NCBI RefSeq assembly: GCF_000372965.1 | Contig: NZ_KB890026.1 | Location: 62,001-126,000 of the forward strand | Reading direction: 5' to 3' | DNA: 64,000 nt | From: Hoeflea sp. 108 | Lineage (GTDB): Bacteria; Pseudomonadota; Alphaproteobacteria; Rhizobiales; Rhizobiaceae | Shown: in pieces, positions 22,972 to 32,306 of the stretch | Position numbering within the stretch: position 1 is the stretch's first letter | How the letters are laid out: the number at the start of each line of letters is the position of its first letter | Made by a program: the position numbers and the translations under genes | The notes under the pieces: generated by a model | The model's input: only the letters and a program-made list of their open reading frames with translations | Told to the model about the DNA's origin: nothing | Databases searched by the model: none

Positions 22972-23844
22972 ATGAGTTTGCTGACCCTGTCCTCGACCGG
23001 CCCGATGGCCCGCGCCTACAACCGCTTCACCCAGAACCGGGCAGCACTTTTCGGCGTGGCACTGCTCTTGCCCATGCTGGTTGCCGTGCTCACCTATCCG
23101 CTGTGGCTGCCTTACAAGCCCAACGACATCGACCTCCTGGCGATGAATGGCGCCCCGTCCTTTAAGCATTGGTTCGGCAGCGATGGCGTCGGGCGCGATG
23201 TATTGGCCCGCACGCTCGAGGGCGGCCGCATCTCGCTGCTGGTGGCGGTCTCCTCGGTCGTCATGTCGACTGCGATCGGTTTCCTAGTCGGCGCCATCTC
23301 GGCCTTTGGCGGCCGCTGGGCCGATGCGCTTGCTATGCGCTCCGTCGACCTCGCAATGACACTGCCACCGGTCATCTTCCTGCTCGTGCTCGCCTCGATC
23401 GTCGGTTCGGGCATCTGGTCGACCGTCGTGGTCATCGCGCTGCTGTCCTGGCCGGTGCTGTCGCGCATGATCCGCGCCCGGCTTCTGGAGCTGCGCGAAC
23501 GCGAGTTCGTCATGGCCTCGCGCGGCATGGGTGCTGGCCTCGGCCACCTGCTGTTCCGCCACGGCCTGCCCAATTCGATCGACATCCTCGTCGTCTACGC
23601 CACGCTGCAGGTCGCCAACGCCATCCTGCTCGAGGCCGGCCTGTCCTTCCTCGGCCTGGGCGTGCCACCACCCGCCGCAAGCTGGGGCAACATGCTGAAC
23701 GCCGCGCGCTCGACGGCGGTGCTCGAACAATTCCCCTGGCAATGGCTGTTCCCGGGCGGGGCGCTGGTCCTTGTCGTGCTTGCCATCAACTTCATCGGCG
23801 ACGGTCTGAGAGATGCTTTCGACCCCCGCGCCGAACTCAACTAA
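22972..23844 (+). CDS. ABC transporter permease, DppC type
   Basis: The 290-residue inner-membrane protein starts one base after the preceding stop (TGACATG), so it is translationally coupled. It has the DppC/OppC N-terminal span, then FGSDGVGRDVLARTLEGGR, which marks this family. The cytoplasmic EAA loop is REREFVMASRGMGAGLGHLLFRHGLPN, and GLSFLGLGVPPPAASWGNML is near the end. It forms the channel with the DppB-type partner. It lies 21 bases before the NanA-like aldolase gene in the same operon. Confidence 0.88.
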   Translation: MSLLTLSSTGPMARAYNRFTQNRAALFGVALLLPMLVAVLTYPLWLPYKPNDIDLLAMNGAPSFKHWFGSDGVGRDVLARTLEGGRISLLVAVSSVVMSTAIGFLVGAISAFGGRWADALAMRSVDLAMTLPPVIFLLVLASIVGSGIWSTVVVIALLSWPVLSRMIRARLLELREREFVMASRGMGAGLGHLLFRHGLPNSIDILVVYATLQVANAILLEAGLSFLGLGVPPPAASWGNMLNAARSTAVLEQFPWQWLFPGGALVLVVLAINFIGDGLRDAFDPRAELN

Positions 23845-23865
23845 CCCCTGGAAGAGAAGCTAAAA

Positions 23866-24783
23866 ATGTCCAAGTTCTTCGGTGTCGTTCCTCCCGTCGT
23901 CACCCCGCTCAACGACGATTTTTCCGTCGACTACGCCTCCTATACGCGGGTCCTCGAATATCTCATCGACAATGGCTGCCACGGCCTGTTCCCGCTCGGA
24001 TCGACAAGCGAAGTGGTGTTTTATGACGATGCCGAGCGTCGCAAGATCCTCGAACACACGGTCAAGGTCGCCAATGGCCGCGTGCCCGTGATCGCCGGTG
24101 TCATCGACCCGACAACCGACCGCGTCATCCGCCACGCCCGCACCGCAAAGGACGTCGGTGCCGACGCCGTCGTCGTCACAGCACCCTTTTACACCATCAC
24201 CAACCAGACCGAGACGCTCGACCACTTCCGCATGATCCGCGACGCCGTCGACCTTCCGCTGATCGCCTACGACATCCCGGTCTGCGTCAACACCAAGCTC
24301 GCCCGCCAGACGGTGGTGACGCTAGCCAAGGAAGGCACGATCATCGGCCTCAAGGACTCCTCCGGCGACGATGGCAACTTCCGCTACGCGCTGAGCGATC
24401 TCGCCGGCAACAAGGACGTGTTCCTCATGACCGGTTCGGAAATTGTCGTCGACAACGCGTTGCAGATGGGCGCCCACGGCGTCGTTCCTGGCCTCGCCAA
24501 TGTCGACCCAGCCGGCTACGTCCGTCTCTGGAACCACGCCGAGAAAGGCGACTGGGACGCCGCGCGCAAGGAGCAAGAGCGGCTCTGCCGGCTGTTCGAG
24601 ATCGTCTGGGTCGCCGCCGGTCGCGTCAGCGGCGGTGCATCAGGCGTCGGCGGCTTCAAGACAGCGATGCGCAGCCTGGGCGTCATCTCGACCAACGTCA
24701 TGGCCCGCCCGCGCGCTCCGCTCAACGACACCGAGGCGCGCAAGATCGACGAGATCCTGCGCTCGGTCGGCCTGCTCAACTGA
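23866..24783 (+). CDS. DapA-family aldolase, likely N-acetylneuraminate lyase
   Basis: The 305-residue TIM-barrel enzyme has the DHDPS/NAL signature: LGSTSE at 44-49 in place of G-T-T-G-E, Tyr135 in LIAYDIP, and Schiff-base Lys163 in IIGLKDSSGD. Members split or join a keto acid to an aldehyde with pyruvate as an imine. Its position between an ABC importer and a NanM-like gene favours a Neu5Ac-like substrate. A keto-deoxy-sugar lyase or dehydratase cannot be excluded. It lies inside the importer operon, with the ATPase gene 8 bases downstream. Confidence 0.8.
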   Translation: MSKFFGVVPPVVTPLNDDFSVDYASYTRVLEYLIDNGCHGLFPLGSTSEVVFYDDAERRKILEHTVKVANGRVPVIAGVIDPTTDRVIRHARTAKDVGADAVVVTAPFYTITNQTETLDHFRMIRDAVDLPLIAYDIPVCVNTKLARQTVVTLAKEGTIIGLKDSSGDDGNFRYALSDLAGNKDVFLMTGSEIVVDNALQMGAHGVVPGLANVDPAGYVRLWNHAEKGDWDAARKEQERLCRLFEIVWVAAGRVSGGASGVGGFKTAMRSLGVISTNVMARPRAPLNDTEARKIDEILRSVGLLN

Positions 24784-24791
24784 GGTCGCCG

Positions 24792-25808
24792 ATGAGCACC
24801 GAACCGATCCTCGAAATCAAGGGCCTGAGGACCGTTTTCCGGGTACGTGGGCGGGAGATCGCTGCCGTCAACGGCATCGACCTGGTCGTGCGTCCGGGCG
24901 AGACTGTGGCGCTTGTCGGGGAATCGGGTTCGGGCAAGTCGGTCACCAGCCTGTCGGTCATGCGGCTGCTCGCCCGCAAGATCGGCGCGATCGACGCGGG
25001 CCAGATGCTGTTCCGTGGCAAGGACGGCAAGGTCCGCGACCTTGCCATCCTTACAGAAGAAGAGATGCGGCGTATCCGCGGCAACGACATCGGCATGGTG
25101 TTCCAGGAGCCGATGACCAGCCTCAATCCCGTCTACACAGTGGGTGACCAGATATCGGAATCGCTGCGCGTCCATCGCGGCACGGGCAAGCACGAGGCGC
25201 TGGAAGCTGCCGTCGCCCTGCTCGACAAAGTCGGGATCCCCGATGCGCGCCGCCGCGCCGGCCAGTATCCGCACGAAATGTCTGGCGGCATGCGCCAGCG
25301 CGCCACCATCGCCATGGCGCTCGCCTGCGACCCGACGCTGCTGATCGCCGACGAGCCGACGACGGCGCTCGACGTCACCATCCAGGCGCAGATCCTCGAG
25401 CTGATGCAGGGACTGCAGCGCGAGCGCGGCATGGGTATGCTGTTCGTCACCCACAATCTCGGCGTCGTTGCCGAGATCGCACATCGCGTCGCGGTCATGT
25501 ATGCCGGCCGCATCGTCGAATTCGGCCCGGTGGCCGAGGTCTTCCGCAAGCCGCGCCACCCCTACACGATTGGCCTGCTCAACTCGATGCCTCGGCTTGG
25601 TGCTGCCACCGCCATGAAACGCGCCGGCGAAAAGCTTAATGCCATTCCCGGCATGGTGCCGAGCCTCGCCAACATGCCATCCGGCTGCGCCTTCGCGCCG
25701 CGCTGCAGCTTCGCCGTCGACGCATGCCGCACCACCATTCCCGAACTCGCCAGCGTCGCAGCCGGCCACGGCAGCCGTTGCATCCGCTGGCAGGAGATCG
25801 CCCGATGA
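24792..25808 (+). CDS. ABC importer ATPase, DppD type
   Basis: The 338-residue nucleotide-binding subunit has Walker A GESGSGKS (about 41-48), the Q-loop FQEPMTSLNP, signature MSGGMRQR, Walker B LLIADEPTTALD and switch His in VTHNLG. The C-terminal oligopeptide-transporter extension has a Cys-rich GCAFAPRC SFAVDAC region. It energises the permease pair upstream and overlaps the next ATPase gene by 4 bases (ATGA). Confidence 0.92.
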   Translation: MSTEPILEIKGLRTVFRVRGREIAAVNGIDLVVRPGETVALVGESGSGKSVTSLSVMRLLARKIGAIDAGQMLFRGKDGKVRDLAILTEEEMRRIRGNDIGMVFQEPMTSLNPVYTVGDQISESLRVHRGTGKHEALEAAVALLDKVGIPDARRRAGQYPHEMSGGMRQRATIAMALACDPTLLIADEPTTALDVTIQAQILELMQGLQRERGMGMLFVTHNLGVVAEIAHRVAVMYAGRIVEFGPVAEVFRKPRHPYTIGLLNSMPRLGAATAMKRAGEKLNAIPGMVPSLANMPSGCAFAPRCSFAVDACRTTIPELASVAAGHGSRCIRWQEIAR

Positions 25809-26758
25809 CCCCAGCCCCGCTTCTTTCGGTCCGTGGCCTCGCAAAGCACTACCAGACGCGCGGTGCGACGCTGAAGATCCTAGAAAACATCTCTTTCGAC
25901 GTCGCCAGGGGCGAGGTGGTCGGGCTGGTCGGCGAGTCCGGCAGCGGCAAGACCACGATCGGCCGCTCTGTACTTCGGCTGATCGATCCTACTTCCGGTG
26001 AGGTGACGTTCGACGGCACCGACATCACCAGGCTGTCGCATAGCGAGATGCGGCGCAGGCGGCCGCGCATGCAGTACATTTTCCAAGACCCATACGCCTC
26101 GCTGTCGCCGCGCATGACCATCGGCGAGATCCTGACCGAGGGGCTCGATATCCAAGGCATCGGCACCAAGGCAGAGCGTCTGGAGCGGGCGAACAAGGCG
26201 CTGGAGCAGGTCGAACTGCCGCCCGATGCCATCAACCGCTACGCCCACGAGTTCTCAGGCGGCCAACGTCAGCGCATCGGCATTGCCCGGGCGCTGACGC
26301 TTGCGCCTGAATTCATCGTCGCCGACGAACCCGTCTCGGCGCTCGACGTGTCAATCCAGGCGCAGGTGGTCAACCTGTTGCGCGACCTGCAGCAGCAGCT
26401 CGGGCTGACCATGCTGTTCATCTCCCACGACCTCGCTGTCGTCGAATACATCTGCGACCGAGTGATCGTGCTCTATCTCGGCCGCATCATGGAGATCGCC
26501 ACCAGCGAGGATCTCTACGCCCGGCCGGAGCATCCCTACACACGTGCGCTGATGTCGGCGATTCCCTCGCCCGATCCCGACACCAGGAAAGAGCGCCAGA
26601 TTCTCAAGGGCGATATCCCGAGCCCGGCCAATCCGCCCAGCGGCTGCGTCTTCCGCACCCGTTGCCCCAGTGCGGTCGATGCCTGCGCCGGCAGCGTCCC
26701 CGAACTTCGCGAGGTCAGGCCTGGACACTTCAAGGCCTGCATCCGCGACGACCTGTGA
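25805..26758 (+). CDS. ABC importer ATPase, DppF type
   Basis: The 317-residue second nucleotide-binding subunit starts at ATG 25805, overlapping the previous stop. Walker A GESGSGKT, Q-loop FQDPYASLSP, signature FSGGQRQR, Walker B FIVADEPVSALD and SHDLAVVEYICDRV are all present. The C-terminal oligopeptide-type domain has GCVFRTRC and DAC. It ends the transporter part of the operon, followed 67 bases later by an oxidoreductase gene. Confidence 0.92.
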   Translation: MTPAPLLSVRGLAKHYQTRGATLKILENISFDVARGEVVGLVGESGSGKTTIGRSVLRLIDPTSGEVTFDGTDITRLSHSEMRRRRPRMQYIFQDPYASLSPRMTIGEILTEGLDIQGIGTKAERLERANKALEQVELPPDAINRYAHEFSGGQRQRIGIARALTLAPEFIVADEPVSALDVSIQAQVVNLLRDLQQQLGLTMLFISHDLAVVEYICDRVIVLYLGRIMEIATSEDLYARPEHPYTRALMSAIPSPDPDTRKERQILKGDIPSPANPPSGCVFRTRCPSAVDACAGSVPELREVRPGHFKACIRDDL

Positions 26759-26825
26759 ACGGCATATTCTCAGACCCTGATTTCCAGGAACTGCATCCAC
26801 GTACCTTCGAGCAAATGGACCCGAC

Positions 26826-27797
26826 ATGAAAATAGCGTTCCTCGGCGTCAGCCACTGGCATGCGACGATGCATGGGGAGGCGGCGTTGGCGGCGGGCGCA
26901 GTATCGGCTTCTGCCTGGGATCCAACGCCTGGAGCAGCCGAGAGCTTCGTCGGTAAATTCGGTGGCGTCGTTGCCTCGAGCCTAGAAAAGGCGCTCCAAA
27001 ACGTCGATCTCGCAGTGGTCATGGGACGGCCCTTCGAGATCGCTGAACGGGGGCTCGCGGCGATCGAATCGGGGCTGCCAGTGCTCGTAGAAAAGCCTGT
27101 CGGTATTTCAGCCGCCGCCTCCGATGTACTGATCGAGGCTACCGAGCGCAAAGGCACGTTCGCGGCCATGGCATTGCCGCACGGTATCGGCATGATGGCG
27201 GCGTTGCACGACCTGGACGTGAGCGGCCGGTTGGGGCCCATCTCGCACTCGCATTTCCGCCTCATCAACGGCCCGCCCCAGCGCTACGTCGATGACGATG
27301 TCTCATGGGTGCTGGAGCCCAATATTGGCGGCGGTGGAGCCCTGAGGAATCTCGGCATTCATGGGGTAAACGCCTTCCTGATGCTCTCAGGCGGGCAGAA
27401 TATCGAGGTCATCAGCGCCTCCTTCGGAAGACCGATTCACGACACCGAAGTCGAGGACTATGCTGCTGTTGTGTTGCGCGCCGCAGACGGCATGTTGGGA
27501 TTGATCGAAGCCGGCTATACCTTCGCCTCGATGAAGCGTGGCATCTTCGAATGGCGGGTGTCGTCCAGGAACGCCACACTCAGCGATTTCGGCGACAGGT
27601 TGACGCTGGCGACGCTCGATGATGAGCGGCAACTGGACCTGCCGGTCACGCCGACGGCCCGCCGCTATGACGACGTCATGACCGACACGCTTCGACGGCT
27701 TGCCGAAGGCCTGCCTCCGGCAGTGTCGCTCGCCGACAGCAGGCGCGCCATGGCCATCATCGACCAATGCTACGCACTACAAGGAGCCTCGACATGA
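26826..27797 (+). CDS. Gfo/Idh/MocA-family oxidoreductase, atypical glycine motif
   Basis: The 323-residue protein has the two-domain form of glucose-fructose oxidoreductases. The usual GxGxxG NAD site is replaced by FLGVSHWHATMHGE at 5-18, and the catalytic-Lys motif is VEKPVG near residue 91. GGGALRNLGIHGVNAF stands for the GGGxLxDxGxH element, with Asn in place of Asp. It stops with a 4-base overlap into the next, canonical family member. In a sialic-acid setting such enzymes can convert anhydro or dehydro forms (as E. coli NanX/YjhC does), but that link is an inference. Confidence 0.82.
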   Translation: MKIAFLGVSHWHATMHGEAALAAGAVSASAWDPTPGAAESFVGKFGGVVASSLEKALQNVDLAVVMGRPFEIAERGLAAIESGLPVLVEKPVGISAAASDVLIEATERKGTFAAMALPHGIGMMAALHDLDVSGRLGPISHSHFRLINGPPQRYVDDDVSWVLEPNIGGGGALRNLGIHGVNAFLMLSGGQNIEVISASFGRPIHDTEVEDYAAVVLRAADGMLGLIEAGYTFASMKRGIFEWRVSSRNATLSDFGDRLTLATLDDERQLDLPVTPTARRYDDVMTDTLRRLAEGLPPAVSLADSRRAMAIIDQCYALQGAST

Positions 27798-28783
27798 TCG
27801 GGATCGGCATCATCGGCGCTGGCCATTTCGGTACGGCACACGCCCGCGCCATGCATGAGATCAAGGGGGCGCGCCTCGTCGCCTCGTGCCGCAACGACGC
27901 GGCTGGTCTTGCAGACTTCACGACGGATTTCGGCGGCAAGGGTTATCTCGACTATCGCGAGCTGCTGGCCGATCCAGACGTGGACGCCGTAGTGGTGGCA
28001 CTGCCACATCATCTGCACACCGACGTCGCCATCGCCTGTGCTGCGGCCGGCAAGCACATCATGATCGAAAAGCCGATGGCGCCAACGGTGGCCGAATGCC
28101 GGCAAATCATCGATGCGGCGAAGGCGGCCGACGTCGTGCTAATGCCGGGTCACACCATGCGCTTCACCTTGCCGTATCTCGCTGCGCGGCGGCTGATCGA
28201 CGAGGGCGGTTTCGGAGAGATGCGTTACGGCTCGAGCCGCATGATCAAGCTCTGGATGGAGGGCAACCGCCGCAACTGGCACCTCGATCCGGCAACAGGT
28301 GGCGGCATGCTGTTCACGGCTGGCATCCATGCGCTCGACAGGCTGCTCGCCTTCGCCGGCCGCCGTGCTTCCCACGTGAGCGCCATCACGGCCACGTCTT
28401 TCCACGAGCAAAAGGCAGACGACGTGGCGCTGCTGTTGCTTCGGTTCGGTGAGGAAGCCGCTGGCCAGGTCGCCAGCATCGGCTACGCCGATGGTGCCTT
28501 CATCTCGGGCGACGAGCTGGTGTTCGACCGTGGCGTACTGGCGGTAGACTTCTTCAAGGGCGTGACGCTTGGACGAGGGTTGAAATGGCAGCCGGTCGAC
28601 AACTCCATCGAACAGGATGTCGCAGGTCGTGCGCTCGTCCGTCAGTGGCAGGCTTTTCTCTCTGCAGTTCGCGATGGCACCAACCCGCCCGTCACCGCCG
28701 AGGACGGCATGCATGTCGTCGCTTGTATCGAAGCGGCCTTCAAGGCATCGCGCGAGCGTCGGGAAATGGTGGTGGTGGAGTAG
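27794..28783 (+). CDS. Gfo/Idh/MocA-family oxidoreductase
   Basis: The start at 27794 overlaps the previous stop (ATGA). The 329-residue protein has the canonical NAD site GIIGAGHFGTAHARA, IEKPMAPTVAEC with catalytic Lys near residue 92, and GGGMLFTAGIHALDRLL. It is the last gene of the nan-like operon and is followed by a 9-base hairpin. It probably oxidises or isomerises a sugar acid made by the pathway. The E. coli NanX-type role for anhydro-sialic acid is one possibility. Confidence 0.85.
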   Translation: MIGIGIIGAGHFGTAHARAMHEIKGARLVASCRNDAAGLADFTTDFGGKGYLDYRELLADPDVDAVVVALPHHLHTDVAIACAAAGKHIMIEKPMAPTVAECRQIIDAAKAADVVLMPGHTMRFTLPYLAARRLIDEGGFGEMRYGSSRMIKLWMEGNRRNWHLDPATGGGMLFTAGIHALDRLLAFAGRRASHVSAITATSFHEQKADDVALLLLRFGEEAAGQVASIGYADGAFISGDELVFDRGVLAVDFFKGVTLGRGLKWQPVDNSIEQDVAGRALVRQWQAFLSAVRDGTNPPVTAEDGMHVVACIEAAFKASRERREMVVVE

Positions 28784-28806
28784 CATCCTGCAAAGAGTGC
28801 AGGATG
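28784..28806 (+). terminator. Hairpin at the end of the nan-like operon
   Basis: CATCCTGCA / TGCAGGATG forms a perfect 9-base stem with the loop AAGAG, starting right after the stop codon at 28783. No T-run follows. The rest of the gap to 29104 holds GC-rich palindromic stretches but no gene. Confidence 0.55.
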
Positions 28807-29104
28807 GCCAAACGGGGCAGACAAATGGCATTTATAGGCCAGCTCACATGACGCGGCCACGAATGCCTGAGGCTTGTGCGCAACAAGCAGTGTGGTGGGC
28901 AGGAACCCGAGTTCCCAACACCTGATAAACTGATGCTTGGCCGCGGCCGGGGAGACCGGAGCCCCTCCCCTGGTTCCGTTTTTCTGAATACGCGCGTGAG
29001 GCGCCCGTCTTCTCGCGCGCGTTTCGTTCTTTTCGCCGTGTCGCAGACAGTTATTGCTCGACCGGCTGCCTTGCCAAACATGGGCATGCAGCACGGGTTG
29101 CCTG

Positions 29105-29890
29105 TCAAATTGACCGTATCATTCCGCCATCTATCCTTATGAGCGAACCTGTCACATAGGACGCTTTTTCGCTGGCGAGAAACGCGACAACATCGGCAAA
29201 TTCATCCGGCCTCCCGTATCTGCCGGCCGGAATGCTGGCCGCGGATTGGCGGGCCACCTCGTCGACGCTTGCCCCGGTCCTTTGGGCGGCGTTGGCGTCG
29301 AGGGAGGCGACACGCTCCGTAGCAATCCTGCCCGGCGCAACGACGTTCACGGTGACGCCGTGCTTCGCCACCTCGCCGGCCAGGGTTTTCGACCAACCGA
29401 CGAGCGCTGCCCGTACGCCGTTGGAGATCGCCAGATTGGCAATGGGCTGTGCAACGCCGGACGACGCCACCGTGATGATACGCCCCCACTCGCGCTTCTT
29501 CATTGACTGTAACAACGCCTGGGTGAGATGAATGACGTTCGCAGCCATCGCTTCGAACTGGGCGACCCAATCGGCGCGCGGCGCCTCCTCGGCGCTGGCG
29601 GGCGCCGGCCCCCCGCTGTTGTTGACGACGATGTCGACGCCGCCGGCGGCATGGATTCGTTGCGCCAATGCATCCACCGAGGCAATGTCCGCAAGGTCCA
29701 AATGAACAGGTTCGATCAAGGCTCCAAATCCCCGAGGCAGGGCCTCCGTCCATTCGGCAATCCGCTCCACATTGCGCGCCGCTGCATAAACACGCACGCC
29801 TTCCATCGCGAGCGATCGTGCGATGGCTGCGCCCAGTCCGCGGCTCGCGCCAAGGACAAGGGCGCGCTTGCCGGATAATCCGAGGTCCAT
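29105..29890 (-). CDS. SDR-family protein lacking the YxxxK motif
   Basis: The 261-residue protein has the SDR Rossmann start LVLGASRGLGAAIARSLA and NNSGGPAPA. Where the catalytic Tyr-x-x-x-Lys should lie it reads ISNGVRAALVGWSKTLAGEV, so the usual Tyr and Lys are absent. A known SDR subgroup with SNALRAA has the same change. The C-terminal SYVTGSLIRIDGG is intact. It is the last gene of the minus-strand operon and starts one base after the preceding stop. Its role is unclear: catalysis by another residue, or a dehydrogenase-like binding protein. Confidence 0.78.
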   Translation of the reverse strand: MDLGLSGKRALVLGASRGLGAAIARSLAMEGVRVYAAARNVERIAEWTEALPRGFGALIEPVHLDLADIASVDALAQRIHAAGGVDIVVNNSGGPAPASAEEAPRADWVAQFEAMAANVIHLTQALLQSMKKREWGRIITVASSGVAQPIANLAISNGVRAALVGWSKTLAGEVAKHGVTVNVVAPGRIATERVASLDANAAQRTGASVDEVARQSAASIPAGRYGRPDEFADVVAFLASEKASYVTGSLIRIDGGMIRSI

Positions 29891-29891
29891 G

Positions 29892-30827
29892 TCAGCCGAT
29901 CCTTTCGAGATAACTTGTCTGCCGCCCGATCAGGAAGGTGATGTCCTTGATATCGAGCGCGTTGAGCAGCTGTCGTGGTTTGCGCATGGTTGCAGAGGTG
30001 ATTGCGCCACGTTGCGCCAGGACGTGCTTACGCACGGCGAGGCCTATGCCGGGCTGCTGCTCGTAGCGGGCCAGAGGCAGATAGGCATCGAAGATGTCGT
30101 GAGCTCGCGCGATATCGCCCCGGGCGTGTGCTGAGACGACATCTACCATCATCTCCGGATAGGCAAAGCCTGTCATTGCCCCGTCGGCGCCACGCGTCAT
30201 CTCGTCCGGCAGGAACAAGCCACCATTGCCGACCAGAACCGAAACCCGCCTCAGGCCGTTCTCCGCCTCGCGTTTGCGCAGAGCGCTGATCTTGTTGAGA
30301 CCAGGCCAATCCTCGTGCTTGACCATGACGCAGGTGGGAAGGGCCTCGATGATACGGGTCATGACCTGAACAGGGATCTGCACGCCGGTCACAAGCGGAT
30401 AGTCCTGCAGCACGAATGGTATGGAGGACCCGAGCGTCTCGGCGACGGATTCGTAATAGCTGAAGATCTGATCGTCGGAACGCAGATGTCCTGGCGGGGC
30501 GACCATGACGCCGGCTGCGCCAAGAGACATAACGTCGTTGGCAAGCTCGGCGAGCGAGGCAAGCCCGCTGCTTGAGACACCGACGACAATAGGTGCGCGG
30601 CCCATCGTCGCCTCGATAGCCGTTTTGACAAAGCTCCGGGATTCCTCGGCCGTCAGCTTGGGCGCCTCGCCCATGATGCCCAGCAATGTAAGGCCGGTGC
30701 AGCCCTTGTCGATGTAGAAATCGACCATCGAGCGCGTGCTGTCGAGATCCACCGCCTCGCGGTCGGTGAATGGCGTGACGCAGATGGCGAACACGCCTCT
30801 GGCCTGTTCGTTCAAAGTACCCGACAT
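29892..30827 (-). CDS. Second DapA-family dehydratase/aldolase
   Basis: The 311-residue TIM-barrel protein has GIMGE at 50-54, Tyr143 in LQDYPL and Schiff-base Lys170 in VMVKHEDWPG. The HED/EDW context differs from DHDPS and NanA. Next to an aldehyde dehydrogenase of alpha-ketoglutaric-semialdehyde type it could be a 2-keto-3-deoxy sugar-acid dehydratase or an aldolase giving pyruvate plus an aldehyde. It lies 9 bases after the aldehyde dehydrogenase stop in a ten-gene operon. Confidence 0.78.
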   Translation of the reverse strand: MSGTLNEQARGVFAICVTPFTDREAVDLDSTRSMVDFYIDKGCTGLTLLGIMGEAPKLTAEESRSFVKTAIEATMGRAPIVVGVSSSGLASLAELANDVMSLGAAGVMVAPPGHLRSDDQIFSYYESVAETLGSSIPFVLQDYPLVTGVQIPVQVMTRIIEALPTCVMVKHEDWPGLNKISALRKREAENGLRRVSVLVGNGGLFLPDEMTRGADGAMTGFAYPEMMVDVVSAHARGDIARAHDIFDAYLPLARYEQQPGIGLAVRKHVLAQRGAITSATMRKPRQLLNALDIKDITFLIGRQTSYLERIG

Positions 30828-30836
30828 GTCCCCTCC

Positions 30837-32294
30837 TCAACCGGCCATCACGTAGGCGGTCTTCACCGTGGTGTAGAATTCGGCCGCGTAGCGGCCTTGT
30901 TCGCGTGGGCCGTAGCTCGAGCCTTTCCGTCCCCCGAACGGGACGTGGAAATCGATGCCGGCGGTGGGCAGGTTGACCATGACGATGCCTGCCTCCGCAT
31001 TGCGCCGGAAATGGCTGGCATGCTTGAGACTGGTGGTGCAGATGCCCGCCGACAGCCCGAACGCCGTGTCATTGGCGATCGCGAGCGCTTCCTCGTAATC
31101 CCTTGCCCGGATCACGCACGCAACCGGCCCGAATATCTCCTCGCGGGCGATCCGCATGGAATTATCCGCTTCCGTAAACAGCGCAGGGCGCATGTAGTGG
31201 CCGGGTTTGCCGGCATCGAGGAGCTCCCCCCCCTCCGCCAGCTTGGCGCCGTCGGTGCGGCCGATATCGACATATCCCAGGTTCTGTCGAAGCTGGTTGT
31301 CGTCGACGACGGGACCGATATGGCTTGCCGGATCCAGGGCGTCACCCACCGAGAGCGATCTCATGCGTGCGACCAGCGCCGCGACGAACCGGTCGTGGAT
31401 GGCTTCGGTCACGATCAGGCGGGAGGATGCGGTGCAGCGCTGGCCCGTGGAGAAGAAGGCGCCATTGGCGGCGCATTCGACTGCAACCTCGAGATCGGCG
31501 TCGTCGAGCACGATAAGCGGGTTCTTACCGCCCATTTCAAGCTGCATCTTCTTGAACGAAGACACACAGGCAGCTGCGACTCGCGAGCCAGTCTGCACCG
31601 ATCCGGTGAAGGTGACTGCTGCGACATCGGGGTTGGCGAGTATCGCCTCCCCCACCACCGATCCGCGGCCGTTGACGAGATTAAACACGCCTTTCGGGCA
31701 GCCGGCGCGTTTGATGATCGACGCAAGCGCATTGGCCGTAGCCGGCACGAGATCGGCCGGCTTCCAGACAACTGTATTGCCATAGGCAAGTGCGGCGGCG
31801 ATCTTCCAGGACGGCAAGGCAATCGGGAAGTTCCATGGCGTGATGATGCCGATGACACCCACCGGTTCGCGCGTGATCTCAATATCGATAGCTGGGCGAA
31901 CAGAGCCGAGTTTTTCGCCGGCAAGGCGCAGCACCTCCTGGGCGAAGAACAGGAATACCTGTCCGGCCCGCGCCGTCTCGCCGACGCCCTCGGCGAGCGT
32001 TTTTCCCTCCTCGCGTGAAAGCAGACGCCCGATCTCGTCCTTGCGAGCAAGGATCTCGTCGCCAATCTGCTTGAGCAGATCATGGCGCTGCTGAGGCCCC
32101 GAATGAGACCACCCGGCGAAGGCCTGTCGTGCGGAAGCGATCGCATGGTCGGCATCCTGGCGGCTCGCCCGCGCGCTGCGGCCAACGACGTCGCGCGTGT
32201 CGGAAGGATTGATGTCTTCGGCCAGTTCACCGCCGGTCGACCATTCGCCGTCGATTAAATTGCCGTAGATCGTCTGTGACCCGGAAAGGCTCAT
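30837..32294 (-). CDS. NAD(P)-dependent aldehyde dehydrogenase
   Basis: The 485-residue enzyme oxidises an aldehyde to its acid. PWNFPIALPSWKIAAAL carries the oxyanion Asn, and FTGSVQTGSRVA is the cofactor loop. Glu253 in LEMGGKNP and the nucleophile Cys287 in STGQRCTASS are present. The overall style is of alpha-ketoglutaric semialdehyde or succinate semialdehyde dehydrogenases. It is in an operon with a DapA-family protein, which suggests oxidation of an aldehyde released from a keto acid. Confidence 0.88.
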   Translation of the reverse strand: MSLSGSQTIYGNLIDGEWSTGGELAEDINPSDTRDVVGRSARASRQDADHAIASARQAFAGWSHSGPQQRHDLLKQIGDEILARKDEIGRLLSREEGKTLAEGVGETARAGQVFLFFAQEVLRLAGEKLGSVRPAIDIEITREPVGVIGIITPWNFPIALPSWKIAAALAYGNTVVWKPADLVPATANALASIIKRAGCPKGVFNLVNGRGSVVGEAILANPDVAAVTFTGSVQTGSRVAAACVSSFKKMQLEMGGKNPLIVLDDADLEVAVECAANGAFFSTGQRCTASSRLIVTEAIHDRFVAALVARMRSLSVGDALDPASHIGPVVDDNQLRQNLGYVDIGRTDGAKLAEGGELLDAGKPGHYMRPALFTEADNSMRIAREEIFGPVACVIRARDYEEALAIANDTAFGLSAGICTTSLKHASHFRRNAEAGIVMVNLPTAGIDFHVPFGGRKGSSYGPREQGRYAAEFYTTVKTAYVMAG

Positions 32295-32306
32295 GGTTCG
32301 TCGTTC

